Below, in pieces: positions 1 through 9,399 of a DNA stretch of 64,000 nucleotides. How positions within the stretch are numbered: position 1 is the first letter of the stretch; each line of letters starts with the position of its first letter. Under the pieces are notes generated by a model that made no database searches, was not told the DNA's origin, and saw nothing but the letters and a program-made list of their open reading frames with translations. Both the position numbers and the translations under genes were made by a program. This DNA comes from Adineta vaga (Eukaryota > Rotifera), in NCBI GenBank assembly GCA_021613535.1, contig CP075496.1, positions 9,548,001 through 9,612,000 of the forward strand. Reading direction: 5' to 3'.

Positions 1-1001
1 AATCATAAAAATCGACTTCTTTAAAAAGCTTTTTATCAAAAGTTTGATGATGTTGAAAATAAAATCGATATAAATTCGGCATATATTTCACAATTAATCG
101 TTCCCATTGCTCAGCATAAAGATGAATTTTCGTTGAATGAATATTTAATCGTAAGATTTGAACGTGACTTGAGATTTTCTGTATAAATCTTTCAAATTCA
201 TTCCATACTGTAAAATAAGTTAGAAGTGAAATATGTGTTAATTCCGGAAGTATTATAATTATATCTTCAATATTTTCACTCCAATCAATCAATCCTCGAC
301 AAGTTAAATGAGTTAATTGCGGTGTATATGAAAGCATTGTCATGAGATTTCTTATTCGACAAGAATGATCAATATTGAGATATTTGATGGAATTCATATG
401 ATTTGGCTGCGCTAATGATAATGGAATTTCGGGATTGTATTGATTGTACGAAATCTTCAAATATTTTATTGATAAGATTTGAAATACGAATTTGTAAAGA
501 AGAGGTAGATTTTTAAAATCATCTTCGATGGAAATTGTCAATGAAACAAGTTGTGGAAATGTTTTTAAGATTAAGAGATGTTTTAGAATAAGATTTGATT
601 TTATATCAATAAAACGTACGGATTCTAGATAATGTTGAAAGGGAATATCTTGTCTAAAAGGAAAAATAATAAAATTGATAATTAAAGGCTAAAATTCAAC
701 ATAATAACTTTACTTTTGTTCTGAATTTGGATCAGCATGTAAATGTTGAATAGATTTTTCTTGTGTTGGTAAATGACATACTTTGATTTTAAGTCGCAAT
801 GATAAACAAGCAAGTAATTTTTCAAAACGAATATTAAGATTTGTAAATGATTGAAATATATTACAATCCTCGAGATAATCAAATATTTCATAGAAAATTT
901 CATTTGATAAATGTTCGATATAATGAATTGATGATCTAAATTAAAATACAGCGATTCAAACCGTACTATGATCATTTGATGATCACTTACATTTTTGTCA
1001 T
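1..1001 (-). CDS. F-box/LRR-like protein, partial (runs off the left edge)
   Basis: I assemble three exons on the minus strand: 991-1001, 714-935 and <1-653, with introns 936-990 and 654-713, both GT...TTTAG. The start ATG is at 999-1001. The N-terminus, after a few residues, reads 'IEHLSNEIFYEIFDYLE', an F-box helix pair (substrate-recruiting subunit of SCF ubiquitin ligases). The rest is a long run of Leu/Ile-rich segments such as 'SIKYLNIDHSC' and 'TPQLTHL', typical of the LRR-like tails of bdelloid F-box proteins. It is clearly a paralogue of the next gene: the same F-box, and 'YLNIDHSC' is shared word for word. The reading frame stays open to base 1, so the C-terminus is missing. The substrate is unknown. 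Gene structure and family are well supported; exact exon edges rest on splice consensus only. Confidence 0.75.
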
Positions 1002-1600
1002 AATTTTATTATCGTTATTTGAATTCATTCACAATGATGCTGCGAGAAAGTATTATGCATACATGAATGTATAAAATGACAAATGGTTGGAAAAAAGAAA
1101 GTTGTCATGCATATATACATGCAATTTTATACTGTTGATTCATGATTTTGATGTCGTCCATGACGTCATTTCAGGTGAAAAGAAAAAGGAAGCAAGAGTA
1201 CAGTGGTATGCATCGTTTTTGCTTAACAGCATGTTTTCTTTCATTGAGATTTTTTTTAAATGGTTTTTATTCAGATCAACCTACACACAACACGTTTGTG
1301 TAAAATCGGTAACTTGAAGCATAATCTGTGCACTATCAAAGATAAGAGATATTTCAAATAATTATGAAATAATTAGTAGTTGCTCTTATATATATATATT
1401 AGTTTCCAACATGCGTTTGTCAATTAATTATCCTTCGGTTCACATAGATGTCACGCACAAATATATATATATATATATAAATATTTGCTATTTGTTTGTT
1501 CATAAAAACAAAAAACAATGTTAGAACGTGTTTAAATATATTCCTTTGTATATAAGTTGTTTTTTCTTCGAATACAGAAAACTATTAAAATCTTGACGTA
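1002..1600. other. Intergenic, no gene seen
   Basis: AT-rich spacer between the two F-box genes. It holds a TA dinucleotide run near 1460-1480 and a 76-codon open frame at 1087-1317 with no family resemblance or splice support. It probably contains the promoter of the left F-box gene. Confidence 0.5.
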
Positions 1601-3133
1601 TTATTTCTTATATACACAGAGTTTCTTATCTGTAGAATAGATAACGTAAGTTTCTTTCATGAAAACCAACTTTATGATTGATTTGATATCGATATCAGTT
1701 GAATATCCAATTTCGAAGTATTGCATACACGGACAAAGTTCAATTAGAAATTGAATATGCGCTAATTCAGTAACCGATTGAATATTGACTTTGGTAATCT
1801 TATTTTTATTTGATTCAGAAGACGATTTTACGACTGACAACGATTGAAGACGTAATGCATCAAGATTTGGTAGACAACATATTAGATTTATCAATATATC
1901 AGAAGCAATTTCATTCTGAGAAATATCTAATCGTGTGATACAAATTAATCGAAATAGAGTCTTTGTTTGATCTGTGAAGATTTCATTTGCTTGACGATAC
2001 AAACTACCTGTAACTCTAAGTTCAATATTATGTATTTGTTCAGTTGTAGTAATACGAGAAATTTCTGGTAATTCGTACCATTTTTGTTCGAATCGATGAA
2101 TAGAATAGATAATTTCATACCATGACCAATCATTAACATCAATTGTTACATCAAAAATCAATCCTCTTGTATACCAAAACCAAGATGTAAATTGATTTAT
2201 TGCTGTATGATAATTTGTGATCTGAAAATCATCATCAATATATTCATGATGTTGTAAAGATAATTCTTTTAAATGTGGTATATGTTCCATAATCATTTGT
2301 TGCCAACGATCAGCATCCAAATACATTGAATCCCAATAAGAAGTTATTGTTAACGCTTCTAATTGAGAAGAAACCTTTGTAATGAACATTTCCAATTCAT
2401 CGAACACTAAATAGCATTCATTTATTCGAAGATATATTAAATTCATCAACTGAAATGGAACTTCCACGATATGGTTTACATTTGATTGGATAAATTCTTT
2501 ACAAACTAAAGATTTCAATTGAGGTGTAAATGATAAAATAACAAGAAGATCTTTAAGGCTACATGAATGATCAATATTGAGATATTCAATAGAGCTATAT
2601 TGTTTATCAGTAGCAATTGATAATGGCATGATTGGTTGATAAGTTTCGGATGATAGTTTCGAATATTTCAATTGAGGAAAACTAAAAATTAATCGGTACA
2701 TATCGTTAAAATGTTCCAAATCAAAACTAACATAAAGAATTAATGAACAAAGATTTGGTAATGATGTTGAGATTATTAATTGTGATGGAAATAATATACC
2801 AGGTTTCAAACCAATCAATACAAGTGATTTAAGATTATAGAACGTTGAATTTAATGTCAATAAACGTAGAAATTGATTAATATTTGATGAATACATTAAA
2901 CGAAGTGATAGAATTTTATATCTTTGTTGAAAAATCATAGTCATACAATCATTTTGAATGTGATTATTTAGGAAAGGTAAGAGATTGAGTTTTAATTGAA
3001 GAGATGATGATGATGAAAAAATCATTTGAAAGCGTTGATTAAGTCGAGAAAAGATTCGATAGATCTCATATCCATCAAGATAATCAAAGATTTCATAGAA
3101 AATTTCATTCGATAATTGTTCGAGACAACTCAT
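1601..3133 (-). CDS. F-box/LRR-like protein
   Basis: Single-exon frame of 510 codons from the ATG at 3131-3133. An upstream in-frame ATG at 3364 would add 77 residues that look like untranslated DNA, so I start where the F-box begins ('LEQLSNEIFYEIFDYLD', residues about 4-20). The remainder has irregular Leu-rich units ('LYNLKSLVLIG', 'SLPNLCSLILY', 'SIEYLNIDHSC', 'LPNLDALRLQSL') consistent with an LRR-type horseshoe. By family the protein would bind Skp1 and present a substrate for ubiquitylation; the partner is unknown. It is a tandem paralogue of the partial gene to its left, on the same strand. Unlike that copy, it lacks the two small N-terminal introns. No lesion is visible. Confidence 0.8.
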   Translation of the reverse strand: MSCLEQLSNEIFYEIFDYLDGYEIYRIFSRLNQRFQMIFSSSSSLQLKLNLLPFLNNHIQNDCMTMIFQQRYKILSLRLMYSSNINQFLRLLTLNSTFYNLKSLVLIGLKPGILFPSQLIISTSLPNLCSLILYVSFDLEHFNDMYRLIFSFPQLKYSKLSSETYQPIMPLSIATDKQYSSIEYLNIDHSCSLKDLLVILSFTPQLKSLVCKEFIQSNVNHIVEVPFQLMNLIYLRINECYLVFDELEMFITKVSSQLEALTITSYWDSMYLDADRWQQMIMEHIPHLKELSLQHHEYIDDDFQITNYHTAINQFTSWFWYTRGLIFDVTIDVNDWSWYEIIYSIHRFEQKWYELPEISRITTTEQIHNIELRVTGSLYRQANEIFTDQTKTLFRLICITRLDISQNEIASDILINLICCLPNLDALRLQSLSVVKSSSESNKNKITKVNIQSVTELAHIQFLIELCPCMQYFEIGYSTDIDIKSIIKLVFMKETYVIYSTDKKLCVYKK

Positions 3134-3370
3134 CAATACTTTATTTACCACGAAATGTAAATAGAATAGAACTCTCAAATTTCTATATTTGTATTTGAAT
3201 AAGTAATGGTAAAAGAATTCAAAAAGGAAGTATGCGTTGTTTTTTGTTCTTCTGTTCGAAAAAGAATGACTCATAAAGATATACGTGTCAGCAAAAAAAC
3301 GAAATACTGTTATAATAATTTCAGTTACGTGGGAATAATTGAAGTATTTATTTTTGATATTCAAATTGTA

Positions 3371-4366
3371 TTATACATTAGTCGTAGTAGTACTACTAGA
3401 AAAAACAACTGTACTTCGTCTGTTGATGGTACATCTCTTCTGACGACTCATTTTGATTCTATGTTCACAAAGATTAAGAATAAATTGTTTTGTTTTTCGT
3501 CGAAATGAATTTGATATAAAGTAGAAGATAAGAAAACTACTTGAATAAAAACTGAAACCAATAAATGTAAATAAATCATTGAAAAAATTCCTATGTTCAT
3601 GTGTAACTATTTCATTATAAAGAGAATAAATGACTGAGAGAAGATTTGTAAGAATGTAATTCAGATTGATAGTAAATAAACAACGAAGTAATTGAAAATC
3701 TTCTGTGCTAATCGATCGAACTTTATTCATATGTTGTCGTGGAATGGTTTTTATTCGATCAATTGTTTTCAAAGATAATATACATAGAATAAATATGATT
3801 ATTAGAAAAATTGCATCACTTATTATCAAGGAATAATAAAAATAATTCGAAGTTAATTTATTTTCATCATATGAACAATGTACAGCAGACATTTCAGTTT
3901 TTTGAAGTTTTATTTTCATTAAAATCGCAGAATTAAATGATAAACAGAATGATGTACTAAGACCGATGAAGATATATGCGAAAGATTTTGAATAATAAAT
4001 TCGTGAATAGTTTTTCTGTGAAGAAATAAGTAAACGATCGATGGATGCAAAAATAAGAATTGTTGGTAAAAGTGTTGAAATAAAACAAGGTAAATAATAA
4101 AGAATTTTGCATGAAAATAAATTTAAATTATATAAATTAATATCATAACCGATAAGAAATGTAAAACTAAGTATCGTAGAATTTAAATAGAGAGAACTGA
4201 GTAGAAGATAAACTTTAAAATACAATACACAAACATTTCTTTGCCAGGATTTTTGAAAGAAAATTATTAAACTAAACAAATTACCGAAGTTACCAAGAGC
4301 AAAAATCAATGGATTAATATAATGATAGAGAAAAACAATAATATCTTGTAAGTTATTTGAAATCAT
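3371..4366 (-). CDS. 7TM receptor, rhodopsin-like (bdelloid array family)
   Basis: 331 codons, intronless, from ATG 4364-4366, which aligns with the start of the other array members; a longer frame from 4456 adds 30 basic residues with no counterpart. Seven hydrophobic segments are visible. Family marks: 'IINPLIF...GNFGN' in TM1, Cys at the top of TM3 ('SCKILYY'), 'SIDRLLISSQ' at the base of TM3 (the DRY position), and 'EDFQLLRCLF' leading into TM6. This is the most diverged member: the segment after DRLLISSQ reads 'KNYSRIYYSK' where the others have a DTRLYSSK-type sequence. A Ser/Thr-rich C-tail follows TM7. The ligand is unknown; by fold it is a G-protein-coupled chemoreceptor or peptide receptor. 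It lies about 7 kb from the nearest paralogue, separated by the two-TM module array. Confidence 0.8.
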   Translation of the reverse strand: MISNNLQDIIVFLYHYINPLIFALGNFGNLFSLIIFFQKSWQRNVCVLYFKVYLLLSSLYLNSTILSFTFLIGYDINLYNLNLFSCKILYYLPCFISTLLPTILIFASIDRLLISSQKNYSRIYYSKSFAYIFIGLSTSFCLSFNSAILMKIKLQKTEMSAVHCSYDENKLTSNYFYYSLIISDAIFLIIIFILCILSLKTIDRIKTIPRQHMNKVRSISTEDFQLLRCLFTINLNYILTNLLSVIYSLYNEIVTHEHRNFFNDLFTFIGFSFYSSSFLIFYFISNSFRRKTKQFILNLCEHRIKMSRQKRCTINRRSTVVFSSSTTTTNV

Positions 4367-4894
4367 TGGTTTATTTAATCTGAAAAAAAAACTTCGAAAT
4401 AAAAGAAAATAGTAATTCAAATGATTAAGATTCTTAGTTTCTTTTTTTAGATTCATGACAAAAAGAAATTTTTGTAGAGCGTATCGGTTGAAAGATGTCT
4501 TATTGTTATAGTCGAAAAGAAGGAGAAGAAGAAGAAGAAGAAAACAATATCACAGAACAGAGAGTTAACGTTGATTCTATTAATTATGAAATGAAAGAAA
4601 ATATCATAAGTTTAATTTGAAAAATGACTCTAGAAGATAAAAAGAATTTTTTTCTAATTAAATTTATCACATGGTGTGTAATAATTGTTGGAAGTTGATT
4701 GACGTCAGTGTTGAAACAAAAACTTGAGTAAATTTGTTCTCAACAGTTTAGTTTTGATTGATTATAGTTGACAAGGAAATATCAATGTCAATAATTAGAA
4801 AAGATAAAATTATGAAAAATAAATTTTATTGAATAGCAAACGAACGAACAGATGTTATAGAGAAAAATAGAATGGATTTTTTTTCTTGAAAATG
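4367..4894. other. Intergenic
   Basis: Spacer between the 7TM gene and the last two-TM module. It contains a purine-rich GAA microsatellite at about 4515-4543. No coding potential was recognised. Confidence 0.5.
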
Positions 4895-6169
4895 TTATGT
4901 TTCAGGAGCAATTCCAATTCGTCGTAGTCTTTCTCTTCTTCTGGATCGTCGATTAATCCACTGAATAACTTTCGATAAAATTGGTACGATAATTTTTAAA
5001 AATGTTATCAAACCACCGAAGAGTGCTAATAATGTTGTAGCAATATAAATTGTATTACTTGTGGCAACATAAGTATAAATACATTCGGTTGGTTGACATT
5101 GTTGATAATAAACTTCATATAGAGTCGATACGTGCCATTGCTCGATCAGTAATGAATTAAGTAGTTGTTGTATTGTTGTTTTTGGTGAATACTGACTGGA
5201 TTGTGTTTGATTAAGCGCCGTTATATTGATTGATTGAGTAGAATTGATATATGATTGAAGTTTATCAATACATGTCTGATTAAAGAAACATTCGAGAGTT
5301 GATTGAAGAAGTGCTTCAGTAATGTAACATCCATAATAGAAACCAGGTATTGAGAAAAACAATGATTTATTAGAATAATTATAAATTGACGATGATTTCA
5401 TACATGTTGCTTCGAGTTCACAAGTACAATTGGAATAGGATTGTGAAGATAGAAGTATAGTGCTCGAGTTACTTGGAAATAAAAATTCATAGTTTGTTGT
5501 TAGAGCGGACAATAATGTATTTGAATGAGTAGTACTTCGTATTAAATCGAATGAAAGAAGGAAGCTATTTGTTGTTGATGATCTGAACTGATCGATAAAT
5601 GTTCGAATTTGGGATTCAAATAGATCAAGTGCTGTTACACTTGTACTAACATAAGCATTTCTTGACAATTGAATTAAACTTTCCGAAATTGTTCGATTGA
5701 TCAATTGACAAAGAGATCTTAATGCTTGAAAACTATGTGTACCTGACTTTCGAAAATCTTCGAGAAAGATACGATTGTTGTCATAAGAATAGTAAAGATA
5801 TTCGATCCATTCTTGTGATACATAGAGACTATGACACACTTGATGTAATGTATAATCGATACGAAGGAAATGCTGATAATTGACAGAGATATGTGTACAT
5901 GGACAGATGAGTGTTTGTGAATGAGTAGAATAGATTTGTTGGTATTGTTCAAATGTCGGTGTTTTAATACTAACTGGTTTCATGACGGTAGAGAGCGAAT
6001 TGTGCAGAAGAAGAGTTGTTAGTAAAAGGATTAGAATAAAAACGAATACTCTTGTTGCTTTTTGTTCATTTCGAAGTTCACGTTGATTGTTCACAGATGA
6101 TCTTGATAAAAATATGTGGAATGTTCGAAAGAAATTGATGATATGTCTTCGTATGATTACGATGAACAT
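4895..6169 (-). CDS. Two-TM ectodomain module 3 of 3 (last in transcription order)
   Basis: 424 codons from ATG 6167-6169. Topology: short basic cytoplasmic N-tail, TM1 at about residues 45-62, a roughly 310-residue Cys- and N-glycosylation-rich ectodomain, TM2 near residues 375-400, and a basic C-tail. Shared ectodomain marks: 'ICPCTH', 'LHQVCHS', 'SLCQLINRTISE', 'CTCELEATC', 'LECFFNQTC', 'QCQPTECIY'. I do not recognise a named family; function is unknown (a cell-surface receptor or adhesion role is only a guess). A splice acceptor (TTTTAG at 6184-6189) lies 14 nt before the ATG and is open and in frame with it. This module could therefore start on its own or be joined to the upstream module. 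Residues encoded by 5562-5969 are nearly identical to the module at 7605-8884, although the rest is diverged. Confidence 0.75.
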   Translation of the reverse strand: MFIVIIRRHIINFFRTFHIFLSRSSVNNQRELRNEQKATRVFVFILILLLTTLLLHNSLSTVMKPVSIKTPTFEQYQQIYSTHSQTLICPCTHISVNYQHFLRIDYTLHQVCHSLYVSQEWIEYLYYSYDNNRIFLEDFRKSGTHSFQALRSLCQLINRTISESLIQLSRNAYVSTSVTALDLFESQIRTFIDQFRSSTTNSFLLSFDLIRSTTHSNTLLSALTTNYEFLFPSNSSTILLSSQSYSNCTCELEATCMKSSSIYNYSNKSLFFSIPGFYYGCYITEALLQSTLECFFNQTCIDKLQSYINSTQSINITALNQTQSSQYSPKTTIQQLLNSLLIEQWHVSTLYEVYYQQCQPTECIYTYVATSNTIYIATTLLALFGGLITFLKIIVPILSKVIQWINRRSRRRERLRRIGIAPET

Positions 6170-6294
6170 GGTATTGTCGGGATCTAAAATATAAGGAAAT
6201 CATATTTATATTAAATTGTTAGACAAATGTCTGCTTTAACAACTGAATTTTTGTACACAATATTCTATATACTTATTACAAGTTGCTACATTCT

Positions 6295-7605
6295 TTAGAA
6301 TGGATATTTTCTCCTACCATTTTCTGCATTTGGTAATGGTCTTTGTCTTCTTATTAATTTGATCATAATTGGAACAATCGCTTTACAAATAACAGCAAGA
6401 CCACCTATCAATGCCATTAATGTAGTTATGATAGAAACGATACCATTTCTTTCCAAACAACTGTAACTACACTCGATTGGTTGACAGCGATCGAAATAAT
6501 TTGTATATAAAACAGACAGATGCCATTCTTCAATCATTAATTCATCAAGTAATTGTTGAATAGTTGAATTAATAAAATACCGACTTGGAAACGATGAATC
6601 CAAAGCAGTTACGTTAACTGATATTGTACTTACAATAATCGAATGTACTTTTTCTATACATGTTTGATTAAAGAAACATTCGAGTGTTGATTGAAGTAGT
6701 GCTTCAAATACATAACAACCTCGATATAAACCTGGCACCACGAAGAGAGATGTTTTATTTGCATAATTATATGTTGAAAATTGTTTAATACATGTCATCA
6801 TAACAGTACAACTACAATTATCATAATATTTGGGATTAAATTCTATCTTGACATCTTTACTATTCGAAAGTAATGGATAATAACTGGTTAATATTGCCGA
6901 AAATAAAGCATTTGCTTGTGTGGTACCTCGAATAGCATCGAGTGAAAGAAGAAAATTATTCGTTGTTGATGATCGAAATTGATCGAGAACTATTTGAATT
7001 TGTGATTGTAATAAATGTGATGGTGTTAAACTTGTACTAATATATTGTTGTGAACGTAATTGATTTAGATTTTGCGAAATAGTTCGATTGATTAATTGAC
7101 ATAAACCATGTAAAGCTTGAAATATATATGTAACAGAATATTCAGCATCTTCAATCCTCACAAAACCATTAATATAATCAATCCATTGTTGAGTAACATA
7201 GGAACTACGGCATACTTGATGTAATGTATAATCAAGATGAATAAAGTTTGTATAATCAATCAAGTTGTCTTTGCATGGACAAGAGAGAATTTGAGGATAT
7301 GTTGAATAGAGTTGTTGATATTGTTCAAGACTTGGTTTTTTAATAGTTTTTGTTTTGATAATAACGGTTAATGAGTTATAGGTACAAAGAATGATTAATG
7401 ACACGATCACTAGAATAATGAATAATCTTGTTGATATTCGTTCATTTTGAAGATCATATTCATCGGTAGAAGGAGGTTTTGATGGAAAGAAATTTAATGT
7501 TTTATAAAAGATTAATAATCTTTGAAAGAAACTAGGAGTTTGTTGAACGATGTTAGTTTCTAAAAGAAAAAAAAATCGCATTGTGAAGTTCGACAGAACG
7601 AGCAT
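6295..7605 (-). CDS. Two-TM ectodomain module 2 of 3 (middle)
   Basis: About 436 codons if translation starts at ATG 7603-7605. That start is doubtful. The sequence between 7561 and 7605 looks like the 3' part of an intron (T-rich tract ending CTTTTAG at 7560-7561), and after that acceptor there is no ATG before TM1. The start must therefore be that intron-like ATG (or the one near 7580), or an upstream exon supplied by cis- or trans-splicing. The ectodomain matches the sister modules: 'LSCPCKD', 'LHQVCRS', 'GLCQLINRTIS', 'CSCTVMMTC', 'LECFFNQTC', 'RCQPIECSY'. TM1 and TM2 flank it. It ends 'AENGRRKYPF' then TAA. A donor-like GTAGGA sits inside that tail at phase 1. Only about 45 bp separate it from the preceding module. 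Function unknown. Confidence 0.7.
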   Translation of the reverse strand: MLVLSNFTMRFFFLLETNIVQQTPSFFQRLLIFYKTLNFFPSKPPSTDEYDLQNERISTRLFIILVIVSLIILCTYNSLTVIIKTKTIKKPSLEQYQQLYSTYPQILSCPCKDNLIDYTNFIHLDYTLHQVCRSSYVTQQWIDYINGFVRIEDAEYSVTYIFQALHGLCQLINRTISQNLNQLRSQQYISTSLTPSHLLQSQIQIVLDQFRSSTTNNFLLSLDAIRGTTQANALFSAILTSYYPLLSNSKDVKIEFNPKYYDNCSCTVMMTCIKQFSTYNYANKTSLFVVPGLYRGCYVFEALLQSTLECFFNQTCIEKVHSIIVSTISVNVTALDSSFPSRYFINSTIQQLLDELMIEEWHLSVLYTNYFDRCQPIECSYSCLERNGIVSIITTLMALIGGLAVICKAIVPIMIKLIRRQRPLPNAENGRRKYPF

Positions 7606-8884
7606 CACATCTTCACGATTTTTCTCTTACCATTTTCTGTCGTTGGTATTGACCTTTTTCTTCTTATCAACTTAACTACTAACGGTACTACACCGGCCAA
7701 AACGACTACAAGTCCACCTATCAGACCAAGAAAAATAGTAATTGTATGAACTACTCCGTATTTTTGTTGATAAATATAAGTACATTCTTGTGGTTGACAT
7801 TCATCGTAATATTTTCTATGTGAAATCGATAAAGTCCATTCTTCAATCATCAATTGGTCCAATAGTTCTTGGATGGTAGAATTGGGAGAATATTGAGTTA
7901 ATTTTGATGAATCAAGAGTTGATAAATTGAATTTTGATGACGATTTAATATGTAAGGGAAGTATTTCTAAACATGTTTGATTATAGAAACATTGAAGAGT
8001 TGATTGAAGTAATGCTTCAATAGTATAACATCCACGATAGAAATCATTTATCCAAAATATTCGTGTAATATTCGGAAAACTATAAATTGCAAACTGTTCC
8101 GTGCAATTAGGTACGATAGCACAAATACATGAACTCAATGTTGTTGAAGTTATGTTCACGTCTTTCTGAGTCAGAGATGCGTATAAATCGTAATTTTTTG
8201 TCAGAGCTGAATACAAAGCATTTACCTGAGTCGTACTACGAATAATATCGAGTGCATGAAGAAAGCTATTTGTTGTTGATGATCTGAACTGATTGATGAA
8301 TGTTCGAATTTGTGATTCAAATAGATCAAATGTTGTTACACTTGTACTAACATAAGCATTTCTTGACAACTGAATTAAGCTTTCCGAAATTGTTCGATTG
8401 ATCAATTGACAAAGAGATCTTAATGCTTGAAAACTATGTGTACCTGACTTTCGAAAATCTTCGAGAAAGATACGATTGTTGTCATAAGAATAGTAAAGAT
8501 ATTCGATCCATTCTTGTGATACATAGAGACTATGACACACTTGATGTAATGTATAATCGATACGAAGGAAATGCTGATAATTGACAGAGATATGTGAACA
8601 TGGACAGATGAGTGTTTGTGAATGAGTAGAATAGATTTGTTGGTATTGTTCAAATGTCGGTGTTTTAATAGTATCAGTTTGCATACGAGTCATACGAGAA
8701 TTATATAGAAGAAGAATTGTGATGAAAAGAAAAAATAGTAAAAGAAATAATACTGTTGAAATTCGTTGATTTTGCAAATCATGTTCATCAACAGATGGAG
8801 GGTCTTCAGGGAACAGATTGATATTTTTCGCACTTCTCATTGAATTTCTCGAAAATTCAGCAATACGGCGAATACTACCTGACA
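7605..8884 (-). CDS. Two-TM ectodomain module 1 of 3 (first in transcription order)
   Basis: The open frame begins right after an acceptor (CTTTTAG, AG at 8885-8886) with the bases TG, i.e. one nucleotide into a codon. Either the preceding exon supplies the first base (an A would make a split ATG), or translation starts at the first internal ATG, 8838-8840. TM1 lies at about residues 44-63, then an ectodomain with 'ICPCSH', 'LHQVCHS', 'SLCQLINRTISE', 'CICAIVPNC', 'LQCFYNQTC', 'ECQPQECTY', then TM2 and a basic tail ending in TGA at 7605-7607. The tail contains GTAAGA (donor consensus) at 7630, phase 1, facing the acceptor of the next module. No known family was recognised. Alternatives: three independent genes in an operon-like row, or one gene encoding a six-TM three-module protein. 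Confidence 0.7.
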
Positions 8885-8886
8885 CT

Positions 8887-9399
8887 AAAAGAGAAGAAAT
8901 ATAAGAGACTAATTTGGCTTATTAGAAAAAGACATACTTTTTATTCGTCGAATATAAGCTGATGTTATTAAAATCTGAAGCTAAGAAGAAAATGTTCTGG
9001 TTAATAAATAATCACTTTTGAATTTTTCTAGCACCTCTGCAACAGATATTATACTGAAATCAACCAAAAAGAATAACAAAATTTTGATTTCCTTCCTCCT
9101 AAAACGCATTTTTCTTTTTTTCAACTAATATACAATGATCCTTCTCACTTTTGAACGCACTGATTTATACAAGATAGATTTGTAAGTATCTTCGACAAAG
9201 AAGGAAACGACAGTGTTGTTCTTTAGTGTTTATGAATAATATTGAATCGAGTGTTTGTTGCAGATGTTATAAAAAATGCATTTCCACGACGTATAGTCAT
9301 TTCACAAATGAATAACTTTACATTTGTAGAGGATGAAAGTTACGTTTCAGTAGATTGTATAGTCTTTATTTTATTCATGAATACATAAATATACAAAAT
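8887..9399. other. Spacer upstream of the two-TM modules
   Basis: Should hold the promoter and first exon of the two-TM module row. A donor-like GTATGT is seen near 8935 on the minus strand, giving a candidate 50-nt intron ending at 8885. I cannot identify a convincing coding first exon. Confidence 0.4.

Noticed and set aside
3206-3508. 100-codon plus-strand frame
   Set aside because: Antisense shadow of the F-box and 7TM genes.
4280-4310. TTACCAAGAG, resembling the end of the spliced leader
   Set aside because: It is coding sequence of a 7TM receptor (LGNFGN region on the minus strand).
5719-5952. 77-codon frame identical to one at 8420-8653
   Set aside because: Both are shadow frames of the two-TM modules; the identity reflects the conversion tract, not a gene.
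7603-7608. Overlapping stop and start codons of consecutive modules (bacterial-style coupling)
   Set aside because: The start lies in what looks like an intron pyrimidine tract; eukaryotic splicing explains the region better than translational coupling.
8900-8925. GGCTTATTA, resembling the start of the bdelloid spliced leader as I recall it
   Set aside because: Only nine bases match and no donor or snRNA-like structure follows; most likely chance.
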